From: Regnicoccus frigidus
GTDB taxonomy: Bacteria; Cyanobacteriota; Cyanobacteriia; PCC-6307; Cyanobiaceae
NCBI GenBank assembly: GCA_025194985.1
Contig: JAOANE010000014.1
Coordinates: 1-64,000 of the forward strand
Direction: 5' to 3'
DNA length: 64,000 bases
The notes beneath the pieces were generated by a model. That model was not told the origin of the DNA, ran no database searches, and saw only the letters and a program-made list of their open reading frames with translations. The position numbers and the translations under genes are program-made. Below are positions 26,327 to 35,442 of this stretch, in pieces (positions within the stretch are counted from its first letter, which is position 1; the number at the start of each line of letters is the position of its first letter).

Positions 26327-27616
26327 TCAGCCAACGATGTTGTGCTCCGCTTCTCGGCGCAGCAGGTCGAAGATCGTCTCGCGCTCGAACAGATCGGCCA
26401 CGGCGATGGCGGTGAGCACCGCGAAACCGATTGGCAGCAGCAGGGAGTAGTCCTTGCTCAGTTCAAAGCTCAGCAGGATCGCCGTGAGCGGTGTACGGGT
26501 CAGGGCGGCGAGGAAGGCGGCACCACCGGCGAACACCAGCGTGGTGGGGGCGTAATCGAACAGCACCAAGCAGAGCTGCTGCACCAGGGTTCCTAGGCAG
26601 GCGCCCACCACCAGGGCCGGGGCGAGGATGCCGCCGGGCGCTTCGGCAGCGACGGCCGCTGCGGTGCCCACCGCCTGCACCAGCAGCACCAGCAACGACT
26701 TGAACGGGGTGGTCAGGCCCAGCAGGGCATCAAAGCCGAGTTTGTCGACGTTGTCGAAGGAGGCAGGCAGCAGCGACCAGCCCAGCCCGATCAGCAGGCC
26801 CAGCAGCGCCAGCAACTGCCAGGAGGGCAGCCGCAGCCGGAAGAACCTCTGGCGCATCGAAAGGATCCAACGCTGATAAAGCATCGCCAGGAATCCGGCA
26901 AGCACACCAAGGGCCAGCAGGAAGGGCAGATCGAGGAGGCGGAACTCATCGAGACGGCTGGGATACTGGATCACCGGACCCAGCTCCCTCAGCCAGAAGG
27001 GGCCGCTTCCGGGCACGGCCAGCAGCCGCGTCCAGGCCACAGTGGCGAAGGTGGCAAAGGTGGCGGCCGCATTGATGCGGATGTCGGCGCGTTTGAGCAG
27101 CTCCTCGAGGATGTAGGCCAGGCCACCCAGGGGGGCATGGAAAATGGCGGCAAGGCCGGCGCCGCTGCCGATCGCCACCGCCACGCGCCGGGTGGAGCCG
27201 CGGGTCTGCAGGGCATCGGCCGATTCCTTGGCCAGCGAGGCACCGATCTGAATCGAGGGGCCCTCAGGCCCCACCGGGATGCCGCTGCCGATGGCCAAGC
27301 CACTGGCCAGCAACTTCACCACGGCCACCCGCCAGCCCATCGGCAGCGGGAACCCCCGCAGATAGAGCAACACCTGCACGATTCCCGAGCCTTTCGCCGC
27401 AGGCTCCAGGGCCGTGATCAAGGCACCGGCGAGCCCTCCCCCCAGCAAGCCCACCAAGGGCAGGGCCAGCCAGCGAGGCAGCGCGGCGGCCAGCTGCAGG
27501 CGCAGACCGTTGACGGCGGCGATCTCCTGGCCATAGATCCAGATCCCTACCCCCACGCCGATGCCGATCGCATTGACCAGCAGGAAGATGCGCAGCAGAT
27601 GGAAGGCTTTGCCCAT
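26327..27616 (-). CDS. clcA: ClC-family chloride channel or H+/Cl- antiporter
   Basis: The 429-residue membrane protein has about ten or more hydrophobic helices. The three chloride-site motifs are present: GSGIPVGPEGP (with the gating Glu in GPEGP), GSGAGLAAIFHAPLGG, and EAPGGILAPALVVGA near residue 340. A Glu pair in YILEELLKR matches the internal proton-glutamate position of antiporters, so H+ exchange is likely (inference). No CBS domain follows. The start MGKAFHLLRIF at 27616 is chosen; the longer frame overlaps the ABC gene and is low-complexity. Confidence 0.9.
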   Translation of the reverse strand: MGKAFHLLRIFLLVNAIGIGVGVGIWIYGQEIAAVNGLRLQLAAALPRWLALPLVGLLGGGLAGALITALEPAAKGSGIVQVLLYLRGFPLPMGWRVAVVKLLASGLAIGSGIPVGPEGPSIQIGASLAKESADALQTRGSTRRVAVAIGSGAGLAAIFHAPLGGLAYILEELLKRADIRINAAATFATFATVAWTRLLAVPGSGPFWLRELGPVIQYPSRLDEFRLLDLPFLLALGVLAGFLAMLYQRWILSMRQRFFRLRLPSWQLLALLGLLIGLGWSLLPASFDNVDKLGFDALLGLTTPFKSLLVLLVQAVGTAAAVAAEAPGGILAPALVVGACLGTLVQQLCLVLFDYAPTTLVFAGGAAFLAALTRTPLTAILLSFELSKDYSLLLPIGFAVLTAIAVADLFERETIFDLLRREAEHNIVG

Positions 27617-27620
27617 GGGC

Positions 27621-29264
27621 TCAGGCCAGCTGGGGCAGGCGCGGGCAGGCCGCCACCAACTGCTTGGTGATCGCCGCCTGGGGATGCTCCAGCAGCCGCT
27701 CGCCGACCCCCTCCTCAACGATCTGGCCGTTTTCGAGCACGAGCACCCGCTGGCAGAAGCCGCTGGCCACCGAGAGGTCGTGGGTGATGAAGATCATCCC
27801 CAGCCCCAGCCGCTCCTGCAGGTCGCGCAGCAAGGCCAGCACCTCGGCCTGCACTTCGGCATCCAGCATGCTGACGCTCTCGTCACAGAGCAGCACCTTC
27901 GGCTTCAGCACCAGGGCGCGGGCGATCGCCACCCGCTGCTGCTGGCCGCCGGAGAGCTGGCGGGGCAGCCGGTTCTCGAAGGATTCAGCGGGGCTCAGCC
28001 CCACCGCCTCAAGCCCCTGGCGGGCCAGGGCGCGGGCCTCGCTGCGGCCGGCCAGGCCATGGATCAACAACGGATCAGCCACCGCTTCGCCCACGGCCAT
28101 GGCGGGGTTGAGGCAGGCGAGTGGGTCCTGGAACACCATCTGGATCTGGCGCCGGGCCCGCCTGAGCTCCCGGCCACGCAAGGCGCGCAGGTTCTTGCCG
28201 TGCAGCCGCACCGCACCGCCGCGCACCGGCACCAGGCCGGCCACGGCCCGGCAGAGGGTGCTCTTGCCACAGCCGGAAGCCCCCACAACCCCGACGGTTT
28301 CGCCCTCGTGCAGGCGCAGGCTGACCCCATCGACGGCCTTGAGCCAGCGACGCTGCCAGGGCGGTGAGGGCAGCGGATGCCAGCAGCGCAGACCATCGAG
28401 CTCAAGCAACAGCGGCTTGGTGCTCGTTTCAGGAGAGCCACTGCCCTCCCGCAGCCGGGCCGCGGCCACCAGCCGGCGTGTCAGCGGCGCCGCGGGTTCG
28501 GTGAGCAGGCGCTGCGAGGGGGCCTGCTCGACCAGGCGCCCCTGATCGAGCACGGCGATCTGCTCGCACCAGTGGCCGGCCATCGCCAGGTCGTGGCTGA
28601 TCAGCAGCAGGGCGCTGCCGCTTTCGCGGCAGAGGTCGGTGAGCTCGGCCATCACCTGGGCCGCCACCGCCACATCCAGGCTGGTGGTGGGTTCATCGGC
28701 GATCACCAGGGGTGGTTCCAGGGCCATGGCCAGGGCGATCGACAGGCGCTGGCGCATGCCACCGCTGAATTCATGGGGGTAGCTGTTGAAGCGCTCGCCG
28801 GCGATCCCCACCCGCTCGAGCAGGTCGAGGGCGCGCTGGCGAACCCGCTGGCGCGCCCAGCGCGGCCGGTGGGCCGCCAGGGTGTCAGTGAGGTGTTCCC
28901 CCACCCGCAGCAGGGGATTGAGCCGGGTCATCGGGTCCTGGAACACCAGTCCCACCGCCTCGCCCCGCAGCCGCCGCAGCGCCTGGCGCTTCAGCAAGCG
29001 GGGATCCTGACCGGCGAGCAGCAGGCCACCGCTGCAGGAGCTTCCGGCCGGGAGCAGCTGCAGCACCGCACGGGCCACCGTGCTCTTGCCGCAACCGGAG
29101 GGACCCACCAAAGCGAGCCGGTCGCCGGGCTCCAGGGTCAGATCGAGGCCATCCAGCACGGCAGGCCCCGCGGCAGCCCCCACGCCAGACCCCTCAGGCT
29201 CCGGGTAGCGCACCACCAGGCCGTCGATCTTCAGCACCGGGCCGACGCTGCTGGAGGCGGTCAT
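27621..29264 (-). CDS. Fused double ABC ATPase, dipeptide/oligopeptide type (DppD-DppF-like)
   Basis: Two complete ATPase domains lie in one 547-residue chain. The first has GPSGCGKSTVARAVL (about residue 50), FSGGMRQRLSIALAMALEP and VIADEPTTSLD. The second has GASGCGKSTLCRAV (about 335), LSGGQQQRVAIARALVLKP and LLCDESVSMLD. Both carry the NPLLR or NPAMA-type insert of the nickel/peptide (Dpp/Opp) family. No permease or binding protein gene is adjacent, so the membrane partner must be encoded elsewhere. It stops 4 bp from the ClC gene start. The start MTASSSVGPVLKIDG is preferred over an upstream ATG at 29315. Confidence 0.92.
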   Translation of the reverse strand: MTASSSVGPVLKIDGLVVRYPEPEGSGVGAAAGPAVLDGLDLTLEPGDRLALVGPSGCGKSTVARAVLQLLPAGSSCSGGLLLAGQDPRLLKRQALRRLRGEAVGLVFQDPMTRLNPLLRVGEHLTDTLAAHRPRWARQRVRQRALDLLERVGIAGERFNSYPHEFSGGMRQRLSIALAMALEPPLVIADEPTTSLDVAVAAQVMAELTDLCRESGSALLLISHDLAMAGHWCEQIAVLDQGRLVEQAPSQRLLTEPAAPLTRRLVAAARLREGSGSPETSTKPLLLELDGLRCWHPLPSPPWQRRWLKAVDGVSLRLHEGETVGVVGASGCGKSTLCRAVAGLVPVRGGAVRLHGKNLRALRGRELRRARRQIQMVFQDPLACLNPAMAVGEAVADPLLIHGLAGRSEARALARQGLEAVGLSPAESFENRLPRQLSGGQQQRVAIARALVLKPKVLLCDESVSMLDAEVQAEVLALLRDLQERLGLGMIFITHDLSVASGFCQRVLVLENGQIVEEGVGERLLEHPQAAITKQLVAACPRLPQLA

Positions 29265-29370
29265 GGGCTGGGCAACGGGCAAACGCTGGCGGCCCCAGCA
29301 TGGGGGACTGGACACACCATGACGAACACCTGATCTGATTTGCCTACGATGGGAAGATCAGAACGTTCTG

Positions 29371-31737
29371 ATGACTGAAGCCGCCGGCTCCCTGATCACC
29401 CGTCCACGAGGCCAAGCCTCCACGCTGATCGAGGCTGCCGACTTGCCATCACCACCCCTGAGTTCGGAGTTGGTGAGCCCTGAGCTGCGCCGCCAAACAC
29501 TCCGTTCCGTCGCCGACTACGGCGTGGAGCTCCCCGCCTGGCTGCAGGCCTGCATCGAAAAAGCGCCTCCGGGCGAACGCCACACCATCCCCACCAGTGG
29601 CGAAGGCCTGCTCGCCTCGGCCTTCGATTTTGCCTACCAGCTCCACGACGGCCAGGTCAGGGCCACTGGCGAGCCCTACATCATCCATCCGATCGCGGTC
29701 GCCGACCTGCTCCGCGACATCGGTGCGAGCCCCTGCGTGATCGCCGCCGGCTTCCTCCACGATGTGGTGGAGGACACCGAGGTGGTCTCCGAGCAGCTGG
29801 AAGCCCACTTCGGCCCCGAGGTGCGGGCCCTGGTCGAGGGCGTCACCAAACTTGGTGGTATTCACTTCACCAACCACACCGAAGCCCAGGCCGAGAACCT
29901 GCGGCGGATGTTCCTGGCGATGGCCAGCGACATCCGCGTCGTGCTGGTGAAGCTGGCCGACCGGCTCCACAACATGCGCACCCTCGGCGCGCTCAAGCCG
30001 GAGAAACAACAGCGGATCGCCCGCGAAACCCGCGAGATCTATGCCCCGCTCGCCAACCGGCTGGGCATCGGACGCCTCAAGTGGGAACTCGAAGACCTGG
30101 CCTTCAAGGTGCTGGAGCCCGAGTCGTACCGGGAGATCAAGGAGGAGGTGGCCAGCAAGCGCAGCGACCGGGAAGACCGGCTGGCGGTCACGGTGCGGCT
30201 GCTCAAGGATCGGCTGACAGCCGCGGGAGTGCGCCACTGCGAGGTGAGCGGGCGGCCCAAGCACCTCTATGGCATCTGGAGCAAGATGCGGCACCAGCAG
30301 AAGGCCTTCCACGAGATCTACGACGTGGCCGCCCTGCGCATCCTCACCGAAGACGTGGAAGGCTGCTACCGGGCCCTGGCCGTGGTGCACGACACCTTCC
30401 GGCCGATCCCCGGCCGCTTCAAGGACTACATCGGCCTGCCCAAGCCGAACGGCTACCAGTCGCTGCACACCGCCGTGATCGGCCGCCACCGGCCGGTGGA
30501 AGTGCAGATCCGCACCACCGAAATGCACCAGGTGGCGGAATACGGCATCGCCGCCCACTGGAAATACAAGGAAGGAGGATCACCGGCCACCGGCGGCGGC
30601 GACACCGAACGCTTCAACTGGCTGCGTCAGCTGGTTGATTGGCAGCAGGACGGCGGCAGTGAAGACAGCAGCGACTATCTCGCCTCGATCAAGGAAGACC
30701 TCTTCGATGAGGAGGTCTATGTGTTCACGCCCAAGGGCGATGTGGTGGGGCTGCGCACCGGCTCCACCGCCGTTGATTTCGCCTACCGGATCCACTCGGA
30801 GGTGGGCAATCACTGCCAGGGCGTGCGCATCAACGACCGGCTCTGCCCCCTGGCCACACCGTTGCAGAACGGTGATTTCGTGCAGGTGATCACCACCAAG
30901 AACGCCCACCCGAGCCTCGACTGGCTCAATTTCGTGGGCACACCGACGGCGCGCAACCGCATTCGTCAGTGGTACAAACGCAGCCATCGCCACGAAAACA
31001 TCCTGCGGGGCCGCGACCTGCTCGAGCGGGAACTGGGCCGCAACGGCTTTGATGCCCTGCTCAATGGCGAGGCGATCGCCAAGGTGGCGCGCCGCTGCAA
31101 TCTCGGCGGCACCGAAGACCTGCTCGCTTCACTCGGCTTCGGCGGCGTCACCCTGCATCAGGTGCTCAACCGCCTGCGCGAGGAGATCCGGCTGGCCAGC
31201 GAAGCCGCCGCCCCGGTGCTCTCCAACGAGGATCTGGCCCGCTCGGTGGGCAAGCAGGCCGAAACACTGGCCAGCCCCGACACCAGCGGCAGCGCGATCC
31301 TTGGCCTTGAAGGTCTCGACTACCGCCTCGGCGGTTGCTGTTGTCCCCTGCCGGGCGAAGCGATCGTGGGCAGCGTGGCCCTCGGCAACCATGGCATCAC
31401 CATCCATCGCCAAGATTGCGCCAACGTCAACCAGATCCCCGTGGAGCGCCGCCTGCCGGTGCACTGGAACCCCAACACCGACCCCCAGCGCCGCCGTTAC
31501 CCCGTGCAGTTGCGCATCGAAGTGCTCGACCGGGTCGGCGTGCTCAAGGACATCCTCACCCGCCTCTCCGACAGCCGCATCAACGTCAGCGACGCCCGCG
31601 TCCGCACCACCTACGGCAAACCCGCCTGCGTCGACCTCAAGGTGGAATTGCTGAGTGCCGGCCAACTGCGCACCACCATCGACCAGATCCGCTCGATGGC
31701 CGACGTGCTCGACCTCTGCCGCACCGGCATCGGCTGA
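29371..31737 (+). CDS. spoT: Bifunctional (p)ppGpp synthetase/hydrolase (RelA/SpoT homologue)
   Basis: This enzyme makes and degrades the stringent-response alarmone. Domains in order over 788 residues are the HD hydrolase (about 75-230, with HDVVEDT near residue 130 and VKLADRLHNMRT) and the synthetase (about 265-400, with RFKDYIGLPKPNGYQSLHT near residue 350). A TGS domain (about 450-510, VYVFTPKGDVVGL), a zinc/helical region with GGCCCPLPGE, and a C-terminal ACT domain (about 710-785) follow. The intact HD residues support hydrolase activity, and the synthetase loop is intact too. It is divergent from the ABC gene. Confidence 0.96.
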   Translation: MTEAAGSLITRPRGQASTLIEAADLPSPPLSSELVSPELRRQTLRSVADYGVELPAWLQACIEKAPPGERHTIPTSGEGLLASAFDFAYQLHDGQVRATGEPYIIHPIAVADLLRDIGASPCVIAAGFLHDVVEDTEVVSEQLEAHFGPEVRALVEGVTKLGGIHFTNHTEAQAENLRRMFLAMASDIRVVLVKLADRLHNMRTLGALKPEKQQRIARETREIYAPLANRLGIGRLKWELEDLAFKVLEPESYREIKEEVASKRSDREDRLAVTVRLLKDRLTAAGVRHCEVSGRPKHLYGIWSKMRHQQKAFHEIYDVAALRILTEDVEGCYRALAVVHDTFRPIPGRFKDYIGLPKPNGYQSLHTAVIGRHRPVEVQIRTTEMHQVAEYGIAAHWKYKEGGSPATGGGDTERFNWLRQLVDWQQDGGSEDSSDYLASIKEDLFDEEVYVFTPKGDVVGLRTGSTAVDFAYRIHSEVGNHCQGVRINDRLCPLATPLQNGDFVQVITTKNAHPSLDWLNFVGTPTARNRIRQWYKRSHRHENILRGRDLLERELGRNGFDALLNGEAIAKVARRCNLGGTEDLLASLGFGGVTLHQVLNRLREEIRLASEAAAPVLSNEDLARSVGKQAETLASPDTSGSAILGLEGLDYRLGGCCCPLPGEAIVGSVALGNHGITIHRQDCANVNQIPVERRLPVHWNPNTDPQRRRYPVQLRIEVLDRVGVLKDILTRLSDSRINVSDARVRTTYGKPACVDLKVELLSAGQLRTTIDQIRSMADVLDLCRTGIG

Positions 31738-31761
31738 AGGGTCGAGCGGCTTCCTACGCCA

Positions 31762-33243
31762 GTGATGCCCTCCAACCCCCTGCTAGCCCTGCCCTTCGAG
31801 CCTGCCATCGAGGGCCTCGGGGGTGACTACTGGGATGTGGTGGAGGCGGCGGCCTTTCCACTGACGCGCCTGCGCTTCCGCAACGACGAGCTGCTGCGCC
31901 AGCTGGGAATCGATCCGGCGGCGGTGAGCGATGCAGATCTGGAGGCGGCCTACGGACGCTTCGAGGCGCGCACGCCGCTGCTGGCCCTGCGCTACCACGG
32001 CTATCAATTCGACAACTACAACCCCTTGCTCGGCGACGGTCGCGGCTTTCTTTACGGCCAGCTGCGCGATCGCCACGGCCACCTCCAGGACCTGGGCAGC
32101 AAGGGCTCCGGCACCACGCCCTGGAGCCGTGGCGGTGACGGCCGCCTCACCCTCAAGGGCGGCGTTCGAGAGCTGATCGCCAGTGAGGCGCTGCACCGCC
32201 TCGGCGTGTCCACCAGCCGCACCCTCAGCCTGGTGGAAACCGGCGAGGACCTCTGGCGCGGCGATGAGCCCTCGCCCACCCGCAGTTCGGTGATGGTGCG
32301 GCTGGCGCGCACCCACCTGCGCTTCGGCAGCTGCGAGCGGCTGCGGCACCTGGGCCAGCCCCAGCAACTGGAGCGGCTGTTGCGCCATGTGGTGGCCATC
32401 TATTACCCGCAGATCGCGGCAGCCCATCCGGCCGATGGCCCCGCCGGCGTGAAGCCCCAGTTGCTGGCCTTCTACGGCGCCTTGGTGGAGCGGCTGGCGC
32501 GGCTGGCGGCCGAATGGATGGTGGCCGGCTTCACCCATGGGGTGCTCAACACCGACAACATGTCGCTGGCGGGCGAGAGCTTCGACTACGGCCCCTTCGC
32601 CTTTCTGGAAACCTGGGATCCAGGCTTCACCGCCGCCTATTTCGACCAGAACGGCCTCTACGCCTACGGCCAGCAGCCGCTGATCTGCCATCAGAACCTG
32701 CGCCGGCTGCAGGAGCCCCTGGCGATGCTGCTGCCCCGCCCTGAACTGGTGAGCCGCCTCGAGCGCTTCGCCCCCGCCTACGACCAGCACTACCGCCTGC
32801 GCCTGCTGCGGCGCCTCGGTTTCGACCTCAGCGTTGATCCAAACGGTGGCGATCAGCCGGTGGGGTCAGGCGCTGAGCTGCCCGACCTTGTGCCGCTCAC
32901 CCTGCAGCTGCTGGCGCAATGGCCGGTGGCCTACGGCTCCTTCTTCGCCGCCCTGGCGGCACGGATCAGCAGCGCGGGTGTGCCCCAGGAAGCCGAAGCC
33001 CTCCTGCCCTTCCTGCCTGGTGCCCCGCCACCGCCCCGAGGCCCCTGGCAGGCCTGGCGCGATGGCTGGTGGGCCTGGAGCCATGCCCTGCCGACCGATA
33101 AGCAGGCCCAGATCGGCGCCACCCTGCGGCGCTGGAACCTACCGATCACCCCGGTGCGCGCTGAGGTGGAGCGCCTCTGGGAAGCGATCGATCAACGCGA
33201 CGACTGGCAACCCCTGCATCAGTGGCTGGATTCAGTTGTTTGA
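31762..33243 (+). CDS. selO: SelO/YdiU-family protein adenylyltransferase
   Basis: The 493-residue pseudokinase-fold enzyme transfers AMP to proteins in characterised family members. Family hallmarks include LGDGRGFLYGQLRD, the nucleotide-contacting DLGSKGSGTTPWSRGGDGR, SEALHRLGVSTSRTLSLV, the metal-binding HGVLNTDNMSLAGESFDYGP and WDPGF. The start is either GTG at 31762 or ATG at 31765. It is the second gene after spoT with a 24-bp gap, so it may share its transcript. The substrate in cyanobacteria is unknown. Confidence 0.92.
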   Translation: MMPSNPLLALPFEPAIEGLGGDYWDVVEAAAFPLTRLRFRNDELLRQLGIDPAAVSDADLEAAYGRFEARTPLLALRYHGYQFDNYNPLLGDGRGFLYGQLRDRHGHLQDLGSKGSGTTPWSRGGDGRLTLKGGVRELIASEALHRLGVSTSRTLSLVETGEDLWRGDEPSPTRSSVMVRLARTHLRFGSCERLRHLGQPQQLERLLRHVVAIYYPQIAAAHPADGPAGVKPQLLAFYGALVERLARLAAEWMVAGFTHGVLNTDNMSLAGESFDYGPFAFLETWDPGFTAAYFDQNGLYAYGQQPLICHQNLRRLQEPLAMLLPRPELVSRLERFAPAYDQHYRLRLLRRLGFDLSVDPNGGDQPVGSGAELPDLVPLTLQLLAQWPVAYGSFFAALAARISSAGVPQEAEALLPFLPGAPPPPRGPWQAWRDGWWAWSHALPTDKQAQIGATLRRWNLPITPVRAEVERLWEAIDQRDDWQPLHQWLDSVV

Positions 33244-33364
33244 GCGCGTGGTTTGAATCATTTGAGTCTGCCGATGCTGGCGAGTCCGGGTGTTTTGCGC
33301 TACAGCCCCAAAAAGCTGAATCTGTCTGACTTTCCCTAACAAGACTTCGAATTGATGCATCCCG

Positions 33365-33553
33365 ATGACTTCCGAACAAGCCGCCCAGCTGATTGACGAC
33401 ACCCTCGATCTGGTCCATCAACGGCTCCAGCAGTTGGACGCCGTGCAACAACGGCGCGAACATCGGGCCCTCTCCGAGGAGTTCAGGGAGTGGCGTCAGC
33501 CCAGTGGCGGCCACATCGACCTGATGCTCTGCCCTGGATTCGGCAAGGGTTGA
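33365..33553 (+). CDS. Small hypothetical protein
   Basis: The 62-residue ORF has an ATG start and a strongly helical, charged composition (LIDDTLDLVHQRLQQLDAVQQRREHRAL), which looks like a short coiled coil followed by REWRQPSGGHIDLMLC. There is no recognised family. Coding potential is supported by high-GC codon use like its neighbours and by fitting exactly between selO and the convergent DUF2062 gene. Confidence 0.5.
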   Translation: MTSEQAAQLIDDTLDLVHQRLQQLDAVQQRREHRALSEEFREWRQPSGGHIDLMLCPGFGKG

Positions 33554-33572
33554 TCCCGGCACAGGATCCGGC

Positions 33573-34076
33573 TCAGGATGGTGTCAGCGGCTGGCGTGCT
33601 TCGCGCTCCAGCCAATACCAATAAGCCAGGGAAACGGTGCTGGACGCCACCAGGCCCACAAGGCTGGAGCCCAGCAGCAAGCGGCTCGAGAACGACCAGC
33701 CCAGCTCCCAGAACCCTTCTCGCTGCAGCACCTCGGCGCTGGGCCAGCCGCGGCCGGGGCCGAGCAGCCAGGCGCCGAGCTGGTAGTTGAACCAGTAGAG
33801 CGGCACGTAGGTGATGGGGTTGCTGATCCAGGTGCCGGCGGCCGCCAGCAGGTGATTGCCACGCAGCAGGCTGGCCAGGCCGATGCCGAGCAGGGTCTGA
33901 ACCCCGAAGAAGGGAAAGCAGCCACAGAAGATGCCGGCCGCCAGCCCACGGGCCCGCTGGCCATGGCTGCCCTCCTGCTGCCAGAGCCAAAGCAGCCACC
34001 GCCGCAGCCGAGACTGCAGCGAGCGTCGTTGCGAAGGACTGTTGGGATCAGACGACACGATTGCGGCGATCGCCAC
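33573..34076 (-). CDS. DUF2062 membrane protein
   Basis: The 167-residue protein has the DUF2062 pattern: RARGLAAGIFCGCFPFFGVQT, a hydrophobic LLGIGLASLLRGNHLLAAAG, WISNPITYVPLYWFNYQLGAWLLG and a C-terminal hydrophobic helix. Three transmembrane segments are likely. The function is unknown to me; in some bacteria the domain is linked to polysaccharide or lipid glycosyltransferases. The 5' end overlaps the likely mnmE start by about 35 bp in divergent orientation, so one of the two starts may be shorter. Confidence 0.8.
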   Translation of the reverse strand: MAIAAIVSSDPNSPSQRRSLQSRLRRWLLWLWQQEGSHGQRARGLAAGIFCGCFPFFGVQTLLGIGLASLLRGNHLLAAAGTWISNPITYVPLYWFNYQLGAWLLGPGRGWPSAEVLQREGFWELGWSFSSRLLLGSSLVGLVASSTVSLAYWYWLEREARQPLTPS

Positions 34077-35415
34077 GGCGGTGGCGCCCGGGCAGGGGAG
34101 TGTGGCAATCGTAAGGATCTCGGGACCGCAGGCGGAGACGATCGGCCGTCTGCTCTTCCGTGCCCCAGGCCAGCAACCCTGGGACAGCCACCGGGTGCTC
34201 TACGGCCACATCTGCGATCCAGCCACGGATGAACGGGTGGACGAGGCCCTGCTGCTGTGGATGAAGGCCCCCCGCAGCTTCAGCGGCGAAGACGTGATCG
34301 AGTTACACGGCCATGGCGGATTGATCGTGGTGGAGCGGGTGCTGGAGCTGGTGCTGGCGGCCGGGGCGCGCCGGGCGGGGCCTGGCGAGTTCAGCCAGCG
34401 GGCCTTCCTGAATGGCCGCCTCGATCTCACCCGCGCCGAGGCGATCAGTGAACTGATCACGGCCCGCAGCCGCCGGGCCGCCCAGCTGGCGATGGCCGGA
34501 TTGGAAGGGGGATTACAGCGCCGCATCGAAGCCCTGCGCCAACAACTTCTTGACCAATTGGCCGAGCTGGAGGCCCGGGTGGATTTCGAGGAAGACCTGC
34601 CGCCCCTCGATGGTGCTGCGGTGGTGGCAGCTCTCGAAGAGGTGCGCAAGGCGTTGGAGGAGCTGGTGGCGGAGGCCGGCCAAGGCCAGCTGTTGCGTGA
34701 AGGGTTGAGGGTGGCGATCGTTGGCCGGCCCAATGTCGGCAAATCCAGCCTGCTCAATGCCCTCAGCCGGCGGGAGCGGGCGATCGTCGCCGACCAGCCC
34801 GGCACCACCCGTGACCTGGTCGAAAGCGAGCTGGTGCTCGAAGGGGTGCCGCTCACCTTGCTGGACACCGCCGGCATCCGCCCCACCGACGACCCGATCG
34901 AGCAGCTGGGCATCGCCCGCAGTCATCAGGCGATGGCGACGGCCGATGCGGTGCTGCTACTGGTCGATCTGGCCGAGGGCTGGACAACGGCCGACCGGGA
35001 CCTGCGCGCCCAATTGCCGGATCAGGTGCCCCAGCTGGTGGTGGGCAACAAGGCGGATCTGGCCGGGGTGACGCCAGGCCTGCTGCCAGACGCCGACGCG
35101 ACGGCCATCGATGTGGCGATCAGCGCCCGCCATGGCGACGGCCTCAAGGCCCTGGCGACCGCCCTGCTCAGCCGCTGCGGCAACAGCCTCGGTCCTGGCC
35201 TGGTGGTGGCGCTGAACGGGCGGCAACGGGATCTGGCCGCCGCCGCCGCCGGCAGCCTGGACCGGAGCCTGGAGGCCGCCGCCCAGCAGTTGCCCTACGA
35301 CTTCTGGACGATCGATCTGCGCCAGGCCGCCGGAAGTCTCGGCGCGATCACCGGCGAGGAGGTCACCGAAGCGGTGCTCGATCGGGTTTTCGCCCGCTTC
35401 TGCATCGGCAAATGA
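34042..35415 (+). CDS. mnmE: tRNA uridine-5-carboxymethylaminomethyl GTPase MnmE
   Basis: With MnmG it modifies the wobble uridine of several tRNAs. Over about 457 residues the N-terminal folate-binding domain begins DDTIAAIATAVAPGQGSVAIVRISG. A helical domain carries the inserted G domain, with GRPNVGKSSLLNAL near residue 228, DQPGTTRD, DTAGIR and NKADL. The C-terminal FCIGK supplies the catalytic-type Cys. The start is unclear: TTG at 34042 (MGSDDTIAAI) matches the family N-terminus; the longer frame from 33931 overlaps DUF2062 and does not look like protein. Confidence 0.95.
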   Translation: MGSDDTIAAIATAVAPGQGSVAIVRISGPQAETIGRLLFRAPGQQPWDSHRVLYGHICDPATDERVDEALLLWMKAPRSFSGEDVIELHGHGGLIVVERVLELVLAAGARRAGPGEFSQRAFLNGRLDLTRAEAISELITARSRRAAQLAMAGLEGGLQRRIEALRQQLLDQLAELEARVDFEEDLPPLDGAAVVAALEEVRKALEELVAEAGQGQLLREGLRVAIVGRPNVGKSSLLNALSRRERAIVADQPGTTRDLVESELVLEGVPLTLLDTAGIRPTDDPIEQLGIARSHQAMATADAVLLLVDLAEGWTTADRDLRAQLPDQVPQLVVGNKADLAGVTPGLLPDADATAIDVAISARHGDGLKALATALLSRCGNSLGPGLVVALNGRQRDLAAAAAGSLDRSLEAAAQQLPYDFWTIDLRQAAGSLGAITGEEVTEAVLDRVFARFCIGK

Positions 35416-35442
35416 GCCGGAAGCGGGCTGGCGTTGAGCAGG

